From Phlebiopsis flavidoalba (taxonomy: Eukaryota > Basidiomycota > Agaricomycetes > Polyporales > Phanerochaetaceae): a DNA stretch of 64,000 nucleotides. Position numbers and translations under genes: made by a program. The notes under the pieces are model-generated. The model was given only the letters and a program-made list of their open reading frames with translations, had not been told where the DNA came from and did no database searches. Shown here one piece after another: positions 11,231 to 22,312 of the stretch. Each line of letters starts with the position of its first letter. Within the stretch, counting starts at the first letter, position 1. The stretch is from positions 744,001-808,000 of the forward strand of contig JAOCPU010000008.1 in NCBI GenBank assembly GCA_035772785.1, written 5' to 3'.

Positions 11231-12688
11231 ATGCTGCTCCGGAACCTCCAGCATGTACACAACCCTACCGGATATTTGAGTCGAATACGTGGCTTCAGTG
11301 CTTCTGCTACGGCAAAGCTGAGCCCTAACCAACCACTCCTATATACGTCTCGAAGTCTACGAATCCGTACTTCAACTTGACCTTGGAGGATTGGTACGTT
11401 TCTCGCTTTGAACTGTAAGGCCATGCTCACAAACAAGTAAAAGGCTGTTCAGACCACAAATCTCCCAAAGACCCTCTCTTGCTGTTTTACAGAGATGACC
11501 CATGTGTTGTCATAGGGCGCAACCAGAACCCATGGAAGGAAGTCAACCTGCCGTCCACTGAGCGGACGGGTATCCCGTGGATTCGAAGGAGAAGTGGAGG
11601 AGGCACGGTCTATCATGTACGTCTTGCAGTTGCATAAATTGACCAGTTCTAAGGAAACTATGTGCGCAGGACCTTGGCAATACCAACTTCTCTATACACT
11701 TGTCGCGTTCCGCGTTCGACCGGAACGAGACTGGAAAGATCGTCCTCAAGGCCGTTCGTTCCCTCGGGGTAGATGCAGACCTCAATGACAGGAATGATAT
11801 ATGCGTTGGGAAGAATAAGATATGTACATGGATTGCGTTCACGTATTGCGGTGGCCTGAACAGTACGCGCTTTACGTCTCAGGCTCAGCGTACAAGATCG
11901 TCAACAACCGTGCATATCATCACGGAACAATGCTAATCTCGACGCGACTAGACACCCTAGGTGACCTTCTACGTGTTAATAAGGTGCGTAGAATTAGTCA
12001 TGATATCTTTAGGTGGTGCTGAGGCGATATAGCCTACTCTGGTCACGAAAGGTATCGCGTCCGTGCGGTCGCCGGTGAACAATCTGCAGCAGTACAACCC
12101 AGAGGTTACACATGAGGGATTTTGTGCAAGCTGTCGTTGACGCTTTCCGGCAACAATACGATGTACAAGAGGAGGTAAATGCGCCTCTTGTTCGTAATGA
12201 TTCGTCGAGCTTATTCATTGCAGGTATGTGAAGTGCACGAGACTGAAAACGTCAAATTTATCCCATATATTCGCGCCGGGATGGAGGAGCTTCCGGTACG
12301 TGGACGAAAGACGCACGGCGCACAGGCATACTCACGTCGCCTAGAGATGGGATTGGGCTTTCGGTCAGACCCCAGAGTTTACCTACACTGTTAGCAATAC
12401 CTTCACGTGGGGGTCAGTGGTACGTCAAAGTTCTGCAATGCTAATTGTGCTTGCGTACTGACTTCCCCAGACCGCAAATATCCACCTCTAAGCACGGTGT
12501 CATCCTCGGCTGTACGCTAGAAGCGTCGAACACGACCTTGCCGGTGCAAGCAGGTCTGGAGGGCCTGGCGGGGGCGACTTGGAGAGCAGAGATATGGATT
12601 TGTGGACGAGGACGTGCTTGCATTGCAAGACGAGACTCAGCGGGAGGTTTGGACTTGGTTGCGCGAAGAGAGATGTCTAGATAGTTAG
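11231..12688 (+). CDS. Lipoate-protein ligase A (Aim22/LplA type), mitochondrial
   Basis: Transfers lipoate or octanoate to 2-oxoacid dehydrogenase E2 and glycine-cleavage H proteins. The N terminus (MLLRNLQHVHNPTGYLSRIR, then FSASATAKL) is basic and Ser/Ala-rich, as in a mitochondrial presequence. Catalytic-domain segments in order: FYRDDPCVVIGRNQNPWKEV; the RRxSGGGxVYH signature (RRRSGGGTVYH) split by an intron just before DLGNTNFSIH; ADLNDRNDICVGKNKI with the reactive Lys region; SGSAYKIVNNRAYHHGTMLI; and LGDLLRVNK. The C-terminal domain has HEGFVQA, a PEFTYTVSNTF-like stretch, HGVILGCTLEASNTTLP and a helix VLALQDETQREVWTWLRE, with TAG at 12686-12688. At least five introns are evident. Indels occur near 12330 and 12560. 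The convergent NDUFA1 gene ends 30 bp away. Confidence 0.93.
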
Positions 12689-12718
12689 TACATTAGAGGG
12701 GCGGTACGACTTGACTCC

Positions 12719-13252
12719 CTAATGCGTGTCCATGTACAACTTGAGGCATGTCGGGCACAATGTCGCTTCTTGCAAAACGAGGACTGGATAGCAGAGTGAC
12801 AACGAATGTGGTAATAAATCTATTGGGGAAACTTTCTCGGTATACCAGACACTGTTCGTGGAAAAGCCTTCCGGTGCTATTGGCTCGGTCTACGTAGAAC
12901 ACAAATTCAATAGACGTTCATGCGATGCGAACACACTGTAGGACTCACCGATTGCCCCCGCTCGTGTCCCGTCAACCGTTTGTCCCGGTCCATCATCATC
13001 TCGTCCCAAGCATCGATGCCATATCGGACAGGCTGGATTTTGCTTGGTATGAGTGCCTACTAGTGACCATAGTCACGGGTTTACGCACCTTGCCCTGGTT
13101 CTGTAGCCTCTTAGAGACGTTCAACAGGGTGCCTCCGGCGGCGAACATGGTGGTGACCAGACCTTCACGTCAAAAGGATATCAGTGCATTTGATTTGCAT
13201 GTATAGGCGGTCACATACCGAATGGAATGAGGGCCTCCCATGGGACCGGCAT
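12719..13252 (-). CDS. Complex I accessory subunit NDUFA1/MWFE (9.8 kDa type)
   Basis: Small single-helix accessory subunit of mitochondrial NADH:ubiquinone oxidoreductase. Exon 1 MPVPWEALIPF; an intron; the membrane helix LVTTMFAAGGTLLNVSKRLQ with NQGK; a second intron; RYGIDAWDEMMMDRDKRLTG with HERGQS at a GTGAGT donor; then TEPIAPEGFSTNSVWYTEKV. The order (MP-PFEAL-like start, one TM helix, then RY-ID-WD-MMMDRD-RLTG and a SSVW-like end) matches fungal family members. A small indel precedes RYGID. The family usually ends soon after the VWYTE segment; the open frame here runs on to TAG 12719-12721, so an indel near 12820 may hide an earlier stop and the real end is uncertain. Confidence 0.85.
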
Positions 13253-13602
13253 ATTGGCAGAATATCGAGTTCGCGTACAGCGTGGTCGGGGAGGGCAAGA
13301 GTAGGACGAAAGCGGGGCGGCATTTGCCGGCTGTTCTAATTAGGAAGGTATTCTAGATGAACACCTTTGCCGAATCATTGTCGTCGAGTTACGTTGTATG
13401 CACACTGAACTGATTCATGACTACCGAAATGTTGACGTTTCAAAAACCTCCTAAGCAATTCATTTCGATGTGGCGTGACATAAATTACAGTGGGTGCGTA
13501 TGCAAGACGATGTGAGAGCATAGAGATCGATGATGCAAGGAAAGCGTTGTCTGACGGTCTATGATAGGATGAATGAACATCGTGAAGTGACATGAAAGCA
13601 AA
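13253..13602 (-). other. Intergenic between HVA22-like and NDUFA1 genes
   Basis: 350 bp between two genes transcribed leftwards. No motif recognised. It should hold the 3' end of the HVA22-like transcript and the NDUFA1 promoter. Confidence 0.4.
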
Positions 13603-15403
13603 TTAAGCTGTGTCCATATCCGCGGATGCTGCCACGGCAGTCTCCTTTGCCAGAGGCTGCCTTGCAATTGGCCGACCTGCGCTTGTCTTTGGCGCGAGTT
13701 TTTGTGGTAGGACGCAGCGGTGCGCGGGTAGAAGTGGTAGTGGCCGCCCGCAAGCGCTTTCGAAACCCTTGCTGGGGCTTTGTTTTCACCTTGCTTCGCC
13801 AAAGGCTGGCGTGAAACAACTTTGGGCGCACTAGTCGTAGGTCCCACTCGCCCGTTTTCTTAGCAGCCTCATCAGCGTCCTGGGCTTCGCTCACGGAAGA
13901 GTCACTGCCTTTGGACTGTGTGCGCGAGGCCAGTGGAGCTCGGATGGAAGGCCGCGCGGTCGTAGGTTTCGCGCGAATAGTGTCCTGGGTACTAGACCTT
14001 TCACGCATACAGGACGGGTAGCTTGCGCGGGTGTCCGTGTGGATGCAGGGAGGGGGCGTTTTCCTTTCTTCCGATAGTGGGATAATCGTCCGAGGGATCG
14101 TAGTTGGAGGCTTCCGAATTTGTGCGTGTTTGGAGAGGTGAGACCATAGTCGACAGTGCTGAGTCCGGTTGAGTCGTTTGAGTCCTCTTCCTCATAGGGT
14201 GCTGTCATGGATACATTCATAAGGCGGGAGAGCGGATAAGGCGTTTGGAGTGTGACATTGAAATCATCTTCATCTTCTTCGTACTCTCCATCTAAGGACA
14301 TTTCCTCGTCTGTGTGAACCCCAACATTGTTGTGTAGGTCGTTCGCTCATGCCATCATCGGAGTCGGGTCCTGTGACTCACGCGATGACGGAGCGACCGG
14401 CGAAAACCCGCCCGATCTGCACGGTGGTTCGGGAGGCCATCCACAGAAGACTGAAAGGATTGATAGTGGGTAGATGTGCAGCCCGGATGTCCTGGGCGGT
14501 GGTGTCGCGGATCGCAGTGCTACGGAAATGCTTCATCTGGCGCCATTCATCCGAAGGTTGAGGGCGTGCATAGAGCAAGAGTTGGTCCTCGGAAGGGGGT
14601 GTAGGTAGGCCTCCCCGTCGACTGGGGGGCGAGTCGGCGATCGTGGAGGAAGGTGGTGCCCCACACCTCTGGACTGGCAGGAGTGGGCTGAGTGGCGGTC
14701 GCTCGAAGATGGGCGTTATGTAAAATGTTTTTCCTGCCCGCGTTTGTCCAATTCCGAGGCACCAGTCTCCGGCTCGTCTGACGGAGTCTGAGGTACTTCC
14801 GTGTCGTCAGAAGGTTTTTCGCGCAGAACCCACCGCCTGTATAGGGAGGATATAACAGAAAGGGGGACGGACAGAGGAACAGCGAAGAGTAGGATAACTA
14901 TATCACCGCAGTGCTGCACCAGGTTAAGAGTAGCGTCCAGCGTCTCTGTATACGGCTTTACAAGGGGACGCAACACGTGCAAGTAGATTGGTTCTGCGCC
15001 CTATAAAGAATTAGTTTTCCACTTTCATCAGGGTCAGAGGCCATGAACTCACTCGTGAGCGCGTAATGAGAAAGAACAAGATGACTAGCGATTTGATTTC
15101 ATTGTAGAAGGGGATAAACACGCCAATGATCCCGTGCACCACACTGCGCTCGTACGTTACGCCGCGTAGCAGCACTGGGGGAGCAATTAAGTTACATAGC
15201 ACAATTGAGGTCATGATGACACCCACCCAAACCACCCAGATTGACAAACATCCCTTCATGGCACGTTTCCGTTGGCTCATTGCACGAACGCTGGGCTGGC
15301 CACCATTACGGGAAGACGGAGGAGGGAGCTTCAAGGTCTTGAATGTCTCGTATACGTTTAATGACACGTAAAGCAAGCGTAGGAGGGGTACGATCAGACC
15401 CAT
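13603..15403 (-). CDS. TB2/DP1/HVA22 (REEP/Yop1) ER-shaping protein with long tail
   Basis: Membrane-curvature protein of tubular ER. The start MGLIVPLLRLLYVSLNVYET leads into KTLKLPPPSSRNG, KRAMKGCLSIWVVW (intron), then the family core GIIGVFIPFYNEIKSLVILF and FLITRS, an intron, HVLRPLVKPYTETLDATLNL and a second hydrophobic hairpin ILLFAVPLSVPLSVISSLYR. After the reticulon-like core the frame continues through Pro/Ser-rich segments (PEVWGTTFLHDRRLAPQS) and, across an intron ending ACACAG near 14310, into an acidic block MSLDGEYEEDEDDFNVTL, then SNDSTGLSTVDYGLTS, and ends AKETAVAASADMDTA with TAA at 13603-13605. The disordered tail is longer than the core. That core and tail form one gene is inferred from aligned splice signals and the absence of a promoter-like gap. 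It is divergent from BUD31. Confidence 0.83.
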
Positions 15404-15727
15404 AGCGGTGAGGATTCTAGAGATCGGTCCTGCACAAGACCGGTAGCAGCGTTGACGTGTCTCAGGATCAAAGGGATGAATGTAGAGAGATTATTGAGTC
15501 AACTGGCCCCTGAATAAATTATGCAGAGGAAGAGCAGGCTGGATTGCCAAATCGATGGACTGGTCGTGTGTAAGATGAGGACGAATTGGCGGTGGGTGGT
15601 GGTTGCTCGATGCGCGTAATAAGCGCGCGGAGGCGCGTCTTCAATGAGTACAGTCACGTGCCCGAAACTTGAATTGGTAGGCGTCCACGGTAACACGCCC
15701 AAGCCTCGCCCAGCACCCTCTACCACC
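15404..15727 (+). other. Divergent promoter region HVA22-like / BUD31
   Basis: 324 bp between the two start codons. No coding segment or clear TATA element recognised. Confidence 0.4.
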
Positions 15728-16406
15728 ATGCCTAAGATTCGTACAACGAGGACCAAGAAGCCCCCAGAGGGATTCGAAGACATTGAGGAGGTGCGTCTTC
15801 CCACACAAGTAGTCATTATGTTGGTATTGAGCCACAATACTTGTGGGCTAGATCCTCGATGACTACGCAAAGAAGATGCGCGACGCGACGCGGAGAACGA
15901 GTCTCACGAGGGCAAGAGGAAGGCTGAGTCACTTTGGCCTATCATGAGGATATCTCACACGCGCTCGAGGTATATCTACGAGCTTTATTACAAGCGAGAC
16001 GCCATCACAAGGGAGCTGTATGACTGGCTCCTGAAGGAAGGTTATGCCGATGGAAAGTGCTTATATCGCATCATGTAATTGCATAACGGGTCCTCTCATA
16101 TCTACACGAACTACAGCCTTATTGCGAAATGGAAGAAGACTGGGTACGAGAAGCTTTGCTGCCTCCGCTGTATCCAGACTAGGGGCAAGTAGCCATGTAA
16201 TATTGCTATTTGTCGTTCGCTAACCTCGTCACAGGACATGAACTACCAAGGCTCGACTTGCATCTGTCGTGTACCCAAAGCACAAGTTCGTCCAGGCACG
16301 GTAGTTGAATGCGTACACTGCGGTAAGTAACGCCCTCATTCCGCCCAGCTCATGAGAACTCACCAGAATGGGACTAGGATGTCGCGGGTGTAGTTCCGAT
16401 TCATAG
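15728..16406 (+). CDS. BUD31: Pre-mRNA splicing factor BUD31 (G10 protein)
   Basis: Spliceosomal zinc-binding protein of the active spliceosome. [20 protein letters not shown] leads to a GTGCGT donor; after GGCTAG come [51 protein letters not shown] and [13 protein letters not shown], then an in-line duplicated or intronic stretch and [20 protein letters not shown]. Next come [26 protein letters not shown], a last short intron (GTAAGT...ACCAG) and the terminal Cys-rich CRGCSSDS, stop 16404-16406. The Cys pairs expected of the G10 zinc sites are present. The length matches the strongly conserved family (about 145 residues). Small indels include an apparent 5-nt duplication near 15885. Confidence 0.94.
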
Positions 16407-16995
16407 CCAACCGCTGCTTTGGAACCACTCAGGAACCATTTTGCAATGCAGTCGATTACGCTTGTCCTACGTTGCCGGTTTGCTGTAGCTTGTGATTGGC
16501 CAAGCAATGCCAGATGTCTCCGTCTCGGTGATCCTTCTGGATCCTTGTACATACCTGTATGATATTTTTGTGTTACTCATAATAATGATATCGGATTTTG
16601 CGATTACTCCTTTGAAGCTAGTCCCTCTCGGTCGGGAGCGCGGGAAAGTTTAGCATCGGCAAAAGCCTGACTTGAATTGAACACTCCTCATGATCTCAGG
16701 AATCGCTTACACTCACCATGAGCCTCACCGTCCTCTTGTGAAGGACCATTACCTTGTTGCAAACATGTGGCTATGTCGCTCCATGAATTTTGCCAAGCAT
16801 GAACGAAAGCGGCACCAAATGACCATCAGGGGTCTCGTAGTCGAAACCCAATTGCAATCGAGCGGTCGCGGCAAGCCCCATATCACATAAACATACCGTA
16901 TAGCACCGCTTGAGCCCCTTTGCTCTGGCCTCTTTTTCTGGTGGGCAAAACCAACGTTCATCGTCAGCCACGCCTCTGCGACATGTGGTGTCTTA
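16407..16995 (+). other. Intergenic / promoter of the antiporter gene
   Basis: 589 bp. A minus-strand open frame opening MADDERWF lies here, but its start is 24 bp from the antiporter start and it shows no family motif, so I do not call it. Nothing else recognised. Confidence 0.35.
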
Positions 16996-19900
16996 ATGGG
17001 CCAGCTTGTCGAGGTGGGAGAGATGCTCTCGCGGAGCTGAGCTGCAGCCCCTGAACAGGTGAGTGTTCTCGACATGCTATTCGTACAGACTTCGGTTTAA
17101 CTCACTCGTCGCAACAAGGCTGGAATCTTTGCAGGCGGACAATCCTTCTGTAACCCTATAATGTCAATGATCCCATCCGACTTTGGGTCATACAAGTCGG
17201 TGATGTGATGCTCACAACGCGGGGTCTAGATAACGCTAAGGCAGACGTTCATAGTCGTTATCATTGCAATGACCCAATTCTTGTATACCGGCTCCGTAAC
17301 TTCTTTCTCTTCCTCTCGCGCATGCCGCCAGCATACCGAAGGTTATATCAGAAGTCATAGGTGGGATTTTGCTCGGTCCTTCGGTCATGGGACGCATCCC
17401 CAACTTCACCAAAACGGTTTTCCACGATCGGCCTCGCTTCCCATGATAAATCTTACCTCGACACATTGGACTTGTGCTGTTCCTCTTCTTAGTCGGCCTC
17501 GAAATTGACGTACGACTCATCAAGCGTAAGGCCAAAAGCTTCAATGCTCATTTCCACGGCCGGCGTTGATTCTCCCGCTTGGCCTCGGAGCTGCTCTAGG
17601 AGTTCCCATCTACCCCACCACATTCGGTGGATCCAACGGTCAATTTTGGGTACTCCTCCTCCTTCTTTACGGGCCGTTGCTTGTTGGTATCACTTGCGTT
17701 TTCCGGTACTTTGTCGCATCCTGACGGACTTAAACTGCTGGAGGACACTGTGGGAGTCGTCACTCTTGCAGCAGGTTGTCGGCAATGACTGTGCCGTATC
17801 GCCTTCTAGTCAACCATATGACTTCTGACACTATCGCAGGTAGTGGATGGATCCTGCTCGCGCTTACGTGTTGCCTTCTTTGAATGCTACAAGTGGCCTT
17901 ACAGCTCTTGTATATCTGTGGGTTCTGCTCACAGCAGTTGGCTCTATACGCTGTTCCTCCTCGTCCCAGTCCGCGATGGGCGTTCCGGTGGCTGGCGCGT
18001 CGCAGTGGCAGCTTGGAAAATGGAGCCCCTACTGCTACAATAATGACCTGACACTTATTCTGGTGTTCGTCCTCGGCCCTTTTTCACAGATATCATCGAG
18101 AAATTCATGCTATGTTTTAGGTAAGTAGCGCGAAGAAATAAAGGAACGTGGGGCCTGACGATTTCGTCAGGTGGCTTCCTTGCTGGTCTCATAATTCCAC
18201 ATGAGAACGGTTTCTCGATTGCTCTGGTGGAGAAAAAAACTCGAAAAGATCTGGTTTTCACTTCTCTTTCTACCACTAGTAAGGGCTTGAGTCTCGCTCA
18301 TCTGATCATTCTAATGCTGTTCGTAGTATTTCGCCCTTTCTGGTCTCAAGACGAATTTGGGCCTTGGCTCAACGACTCGGGCATAAAAAACTTGGGGGTA
18401 CACCATTCTGATATTTGCGTCGGGTCGCCTTCTTCTCGAAATTCCACTGGGCTGCGCTATCACTGCGAGAAAAGGTTATTGCCCTGTGCGGCTTTACTTA
18501 CCGAGAAATCTGGTGCCATTCGGCTCCTTGATTTGAGTTGCAAAGGGTACGTACACCCTCTGAATAAAAATGGCATACCACCCGCGTAAGGACGTCTAAA
18601 AGTCTGGTTGAGTCTCATTGTCCTCAACGTCGGCTACTCCGCGGGTAGTTACTGGATACCCGAACGTTCTCGATGTTTGTGCTGCGACGCTCTAGTGCCT
18701 ATCACCTTCATCACTACGCCTCCTTACACTCATGTTCTAACCCGGAGAAAAAAAAGGTTATCGCACACGCTCCTGGGCCTATCAAAAGTCGGCCCCCCCC
18801 CGACACTTTTTACCCAGCCCTGCCCGGTCGGTCTCGAATCACGTCAATGTACCTCCGGTTCAGATCAGGGAGTCTATCAAGGTCCAGGTTCGCTCTTTTT
18901 TTCCCCCCCCGGTCGTAGTAGACCAAAAGAATTTGAACAGCTCCCGGGCTTGATGATGCTCACACAACTCTTACAAACAAACTCACGCGAATTTACGCTA
19001 CCATCTCTCACAAACGAGCGTTTAGCACCATCAACAGACGAGAAAGCATGGTCACACCGAGTAGTCCTGCCTGGCATCCCTTACTCCACTCCATCCACCA
19101 TCCCTCGTGGACAATCGACGTGACTCTTACGGCTTTGTCGGAAGTTCATCACCATACACTCGATACAGCGACACATCCGCAATGCTCAAATCACCCCAGT
19201 CTGCCGACCAGCCTGGCACTGCGTGATCCAATCCTGGCCATCTTCCAGGGACGTTTTAGGCCATCATCTAACCGGCCTGCCTCGTGTACCCACCGCCACT
19301 CGCTCGTTGTGGGTTTATGAGGAGTTCGCTTCCCTCTACATCGCCGAATTTCGCCCAGCAGGCACCGTCAGTTCGTCGGACCTGATTATATTGCACTCTG
19401 GACTAGCAGCGTGTACGCTCCCGACATCCGAGGATTGGTCCTGCTGATACCGGAAAAGCTCATTTCTTCTGGCATCACAAAACCTTCGACTCTTTGTTTG
19501 CTCAAAAATACGTTCTGGCCCCCAGAATGGAATCGACAATCCAAACCCAATTCTTCAGGCGGATGTTCGCATCTTCTTTACCACGGACGTTAGCAGTCTA
19601 CATAGACAGCGGAATCTCGCAATCTCCCGATTATTGCGACGGATGGTTTTCATATCCTTCTTGCCCTTCTTCGGAGGTCCTGATGTCGACGGCCCTAATC
19701 TTTCGTGGTTCAGCTTGCATGAACCCAGCCGTTCATGCAACCGTTGTCCGCTTTGGAAAAACGGAGGTCGGGGACGCTCTCCTCGCCAGTCAGTACGATT
19801 GAGGGGACCAAGAAAGTCGCAACCCTTCAGTACTGTGAAAAAAGCCATCTACTTCATATTTACGCAAGGATGACTGAGCTTGGTTTAGGCTGGCTTACAG

Positions 19901-20355
19901 GATACCAACAATCTATGCTCTTGGAGGACACCCAAAAACCCGTCTGGCGTCGGCAAGCGCGGATTGATTTGCTCTGGGATCAATTCACGAAATCCCTCGG
20001 AGCCGTCACGCCGTCACGGATTGCACTTGCGCGGATTTCCTTCAGCGCCCAAATTTTTCTACGGTTTTTTTTTTTTTTTTTTTTTTTCCGCTACATGCTT
20101 TCCTTGACTCGGGGACGGTACAAACTCTCGCACAACACTCCCAATCCCGGGTCACTGGTTGTGACCGGTAGATCGAGGAGATATGGGCCTGGAATCTCAT
20201 ACGATCGAGAGCTCCAGCAAATTTTGTTTGGAGAAGAAAATGCTTCGTTGGGCCAAGAAACCGTGAAGGCTCCTGGGCGAACGTTGCCTCGGCCATCGTA
20301 GCGTACGAATGTGGATGCCAGGGTCTTCTCATTATCCAAGCATTTTCTCTCTTAA
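16996..20355 (+). CDS. K+/H+ antiporter, CPA2 family (KHA1-like)
   Basis: Monovalent cation/proton exchanger of organelle membranes. The putative start is MGQLVEVGEMLSRS; after one stop-like break come AAAPEQ, an intron, and AGIFAGG, NDPIRLWVIQVG and LTTRGL. Transmembrane exchanger segments: LLGPSVMGRIPNFTKTVF; LFLFLVGLEIDVRLIKRKAK; ILPLGLGAAL; FPVLCRILTDL; VVTLAAG; GGFLAGLIIPHENGFSIALV; KTNLG; and a SCKGLVE(L)IVLNVG-like stretch typical of this group. A long cytosolic C-terminal region follows with LPGLMMLTQLLQTNSREFTL, TALRDPILAIF-like and ATLQYCEK segments, then RELQQILFGEENASLGQE and a terminal LLIIQA. Length, roughly 900 residues, fits fungal KHA1 homologs. The gene is heavily frame-broken and contains a run of 23 T. 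The start and stop are approximate. Confidence 0.9.
20065..20087 (+). repeat. Homopolymer run of 23 T inside the antiporter gene
   Basis: Uninterrupted T23 within the C-terminal region of the antiporter. It would encode poly-Phe, which is not expected in this cytosolic domain. Confidence 0.95.
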
Positions 20356-20929
20356 CGTGGTATTATGAGGACATAATATGGTTCCATGATTTTTCCGTTC
20401 TACTCTTGTATTTTTGTGCAAGATGTTGCGTATACATAATTTTGCCCGGATTTAGCAATACTCTAGCAGACTTTAGCGCATAACTGGCTCCAAAAAGGTA
20501 AATCTGGAATTAGTCTATAAATTGAGTTTGTTTTTCTCCTTTGAGCGCCTTTATCGTGTGAATATTGGGGTTTCACCGCAACCACGACGCGCTCTTCACG
20601 CGCATCGGGCATTTGTTCTTCAGAGCCTCGTTGTCTCGAACAACGTTCGCTCCAGAACACCCCCACTCGATTTTGGAAACTTGCGCGACTCCTCGCGAAC
20701 GTCTTGAGTAAGTCGCGCTGAGGATGCGTTGTGTTTGGATGGTGTCGTCGAGCTCCCGCTTACTCAACTTTAACGCATAGGAACCCAGGTAAGCCCGCCA
20801 CTGCATTTTAGCCCCGGTGCTCTCTGAACGCGTCTGATACGTGTCTTTACACGTTTGTATCTTTTACAGAGCTCACTCTACACACTCCAACACTTATCGC
20901 AACATCATGCCGCAGCGCGCAAAAGTATC
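20356..20929. other. Intergenic; possible small minus-strand ORF
   Basis: 574 bp. On the minus strand 20573-20806 an open frame begins MQWRAYLGSYALKLSKRELD and looks protein-like at its start, but it overlaps the probable promoter of the next gene and I recognise no family. It may be the 5' exon of a short gene running to about 20463, or chance. Confidence 0.25.
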
Positions 20930-21830
20930 ATGGCCACTCCGAGGAAGCGTCCAGAGTGTCGCACGTGCAACATGCCTATGGCAGGTCACAAGCGGCCTCA
21001 CGGTTGGCCGGTCTGTCCCCCCAAGAGCTCCCCGGCCAAGATCCCAGACGGTCCTAAGTTCGATGACGACGACACGAGTCGATTGCCGGTACCCGCAGAT
21101 AGGCCATTATCACCACTATGTCAATCCAAACTATCGAGAGACCCCTTGACACCTGGGGCCGCGAGATTCTCTTTCGGACCTCAACGATCAGGCACACCTT
21201 GTACGTGGGTTTCGACCGAACCTGCGGACGAACATCCCTCCCGTAAAGCATGAAACCGCTCGCTTCACCGAGCAGAAGCAAGACACATCCCGGATGTTGA
21301 AATCACCGGCTACCGATTGTCACAGGCCTCGGTCGGCCATCCTCGTCATGCGAAACGGAGACACCGTCGTTGCGACAAAGGCGCTCGTTCATACAGTGTG
21401 CTGACGACAACAGTCTACCCGCTGTAAGCCTATTCGCCGCGCCGAGAGACGACATCGCTACGATCACCCAGACCGCGCGTATGAAGATGAAACGGTCTAC
21501 ATACAGGCGTACCATGCGGCGACCACGGAAAACGATATGTGAAGGAGGAGGGTAGCAGTAGTCGCGTCAAGCGAAACTACTCGTGGTGGGTATTGCTGGG
21601 CAAGGACGCGGTTGCACAGTAGAACACTTTGATTGTGGCTCCAGGAGAAGAGTAACATCGCTAAAGCTGGAGCAGAAAGCGATCGCTGAGCCCGAACAAG
21701 AGGCTACCCCAACACACAAGTTGTGATTTCTCCACCTACCCTATCGCTACTTCCCAGTCTCCTCCTCACCGTATTTCTATGCGTGGCCTGCTCACTGCTA
21801 GCAGTTTTCTTCTTCATCTTGTTCTCATGA
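20930..21830 (+). CDS. Unrecognised Cys/His-motif protein with C-terminal membrane anchor
   Basis: No family recognised. The start MATPRKRPECRTCNMPMAGH is followed by KRPHGWPVCP, giving a C-x2-C-...-H-...-C arrangement that could bind zinc. The body is hydrophilic: KFDDDDTSRLPVPADRPLSP, ARFSFGPQRSGTPCTWVS, then (shifted) RSAILVMRNGDTVVATKALV and LFAAPRDDIATITQTA, and an acidic/Tyr stretch DEDETVYIQAYHAATTENDM. After a probable intron near 21650 a KLEQKAIAEPEQE segment leads to one strongly hydrophobic helix, LPSLLLTVFLCVACSLLAVF, ending FFILFS and TGA 21828-21830. With no signal peptide and one terminal helix it would be a tail-anchored protein facing the cytosol. Several frame shifts. The function is open. 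Confidence 0.6.
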
Positions 21831-22312
21831 CACCGCAGGTATCAGGAGTCGCCGCTTTCCCCTGCTGAATTATCATATGTTGTATGTGAGTCGTCTACCG
21901 CTATTTCTGTCCGCTACCGTCCACTAACGCCAACTGCTAGGTGCTAATTTTTATGTCATTCACCAATAAAATTAGTGCAAACGTGCTAGTGCTTTCTTGC
22001 TCTTCCGTGCTTTTCATCTCTTTTCTCGTGGGGTCTTGTGTATCCATACCATCTCACCTCTATCGCTCCCCACTTCCAGTTAATATCTGTACGGTCTCCT
22101 CGCATCTGCACGAACTCACCCTTCCATACGCATCCCGAACTTTCAATTACATACAGGTCATGGACGCACACTAGTTCTAGCGAAAAAACGGTCAAGCGAA
22201 ACAGCGAGAAGAATATTGCACATTAGATATTCCCTTGCCTCATACCTTGATCTGGAGAGGCCATGCAGTATTAGGAGAAATTAGAAGCTACAAGAGGATT
22301 TCGTCTATCTGA
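21831..22312 (+). other. Convergent intergenic region
   Basis: 482 bp between the ends of the tail-anchored protein gene and the minus-strand gene to its right. C/T-rich stretches, no motif; probably 3' untranslated sequence. Confidence 0.4.

Noticed and set aside
16749..17075. Minus-strand small ORF with MADDERWFCPPEKEARAKG
   Set aside because: Considered as a CHCH-type mitochondrial protein, but it lacks paired CX9C motifs, starts 24 bp from the antiporter start, and has no sensible downstream exon.
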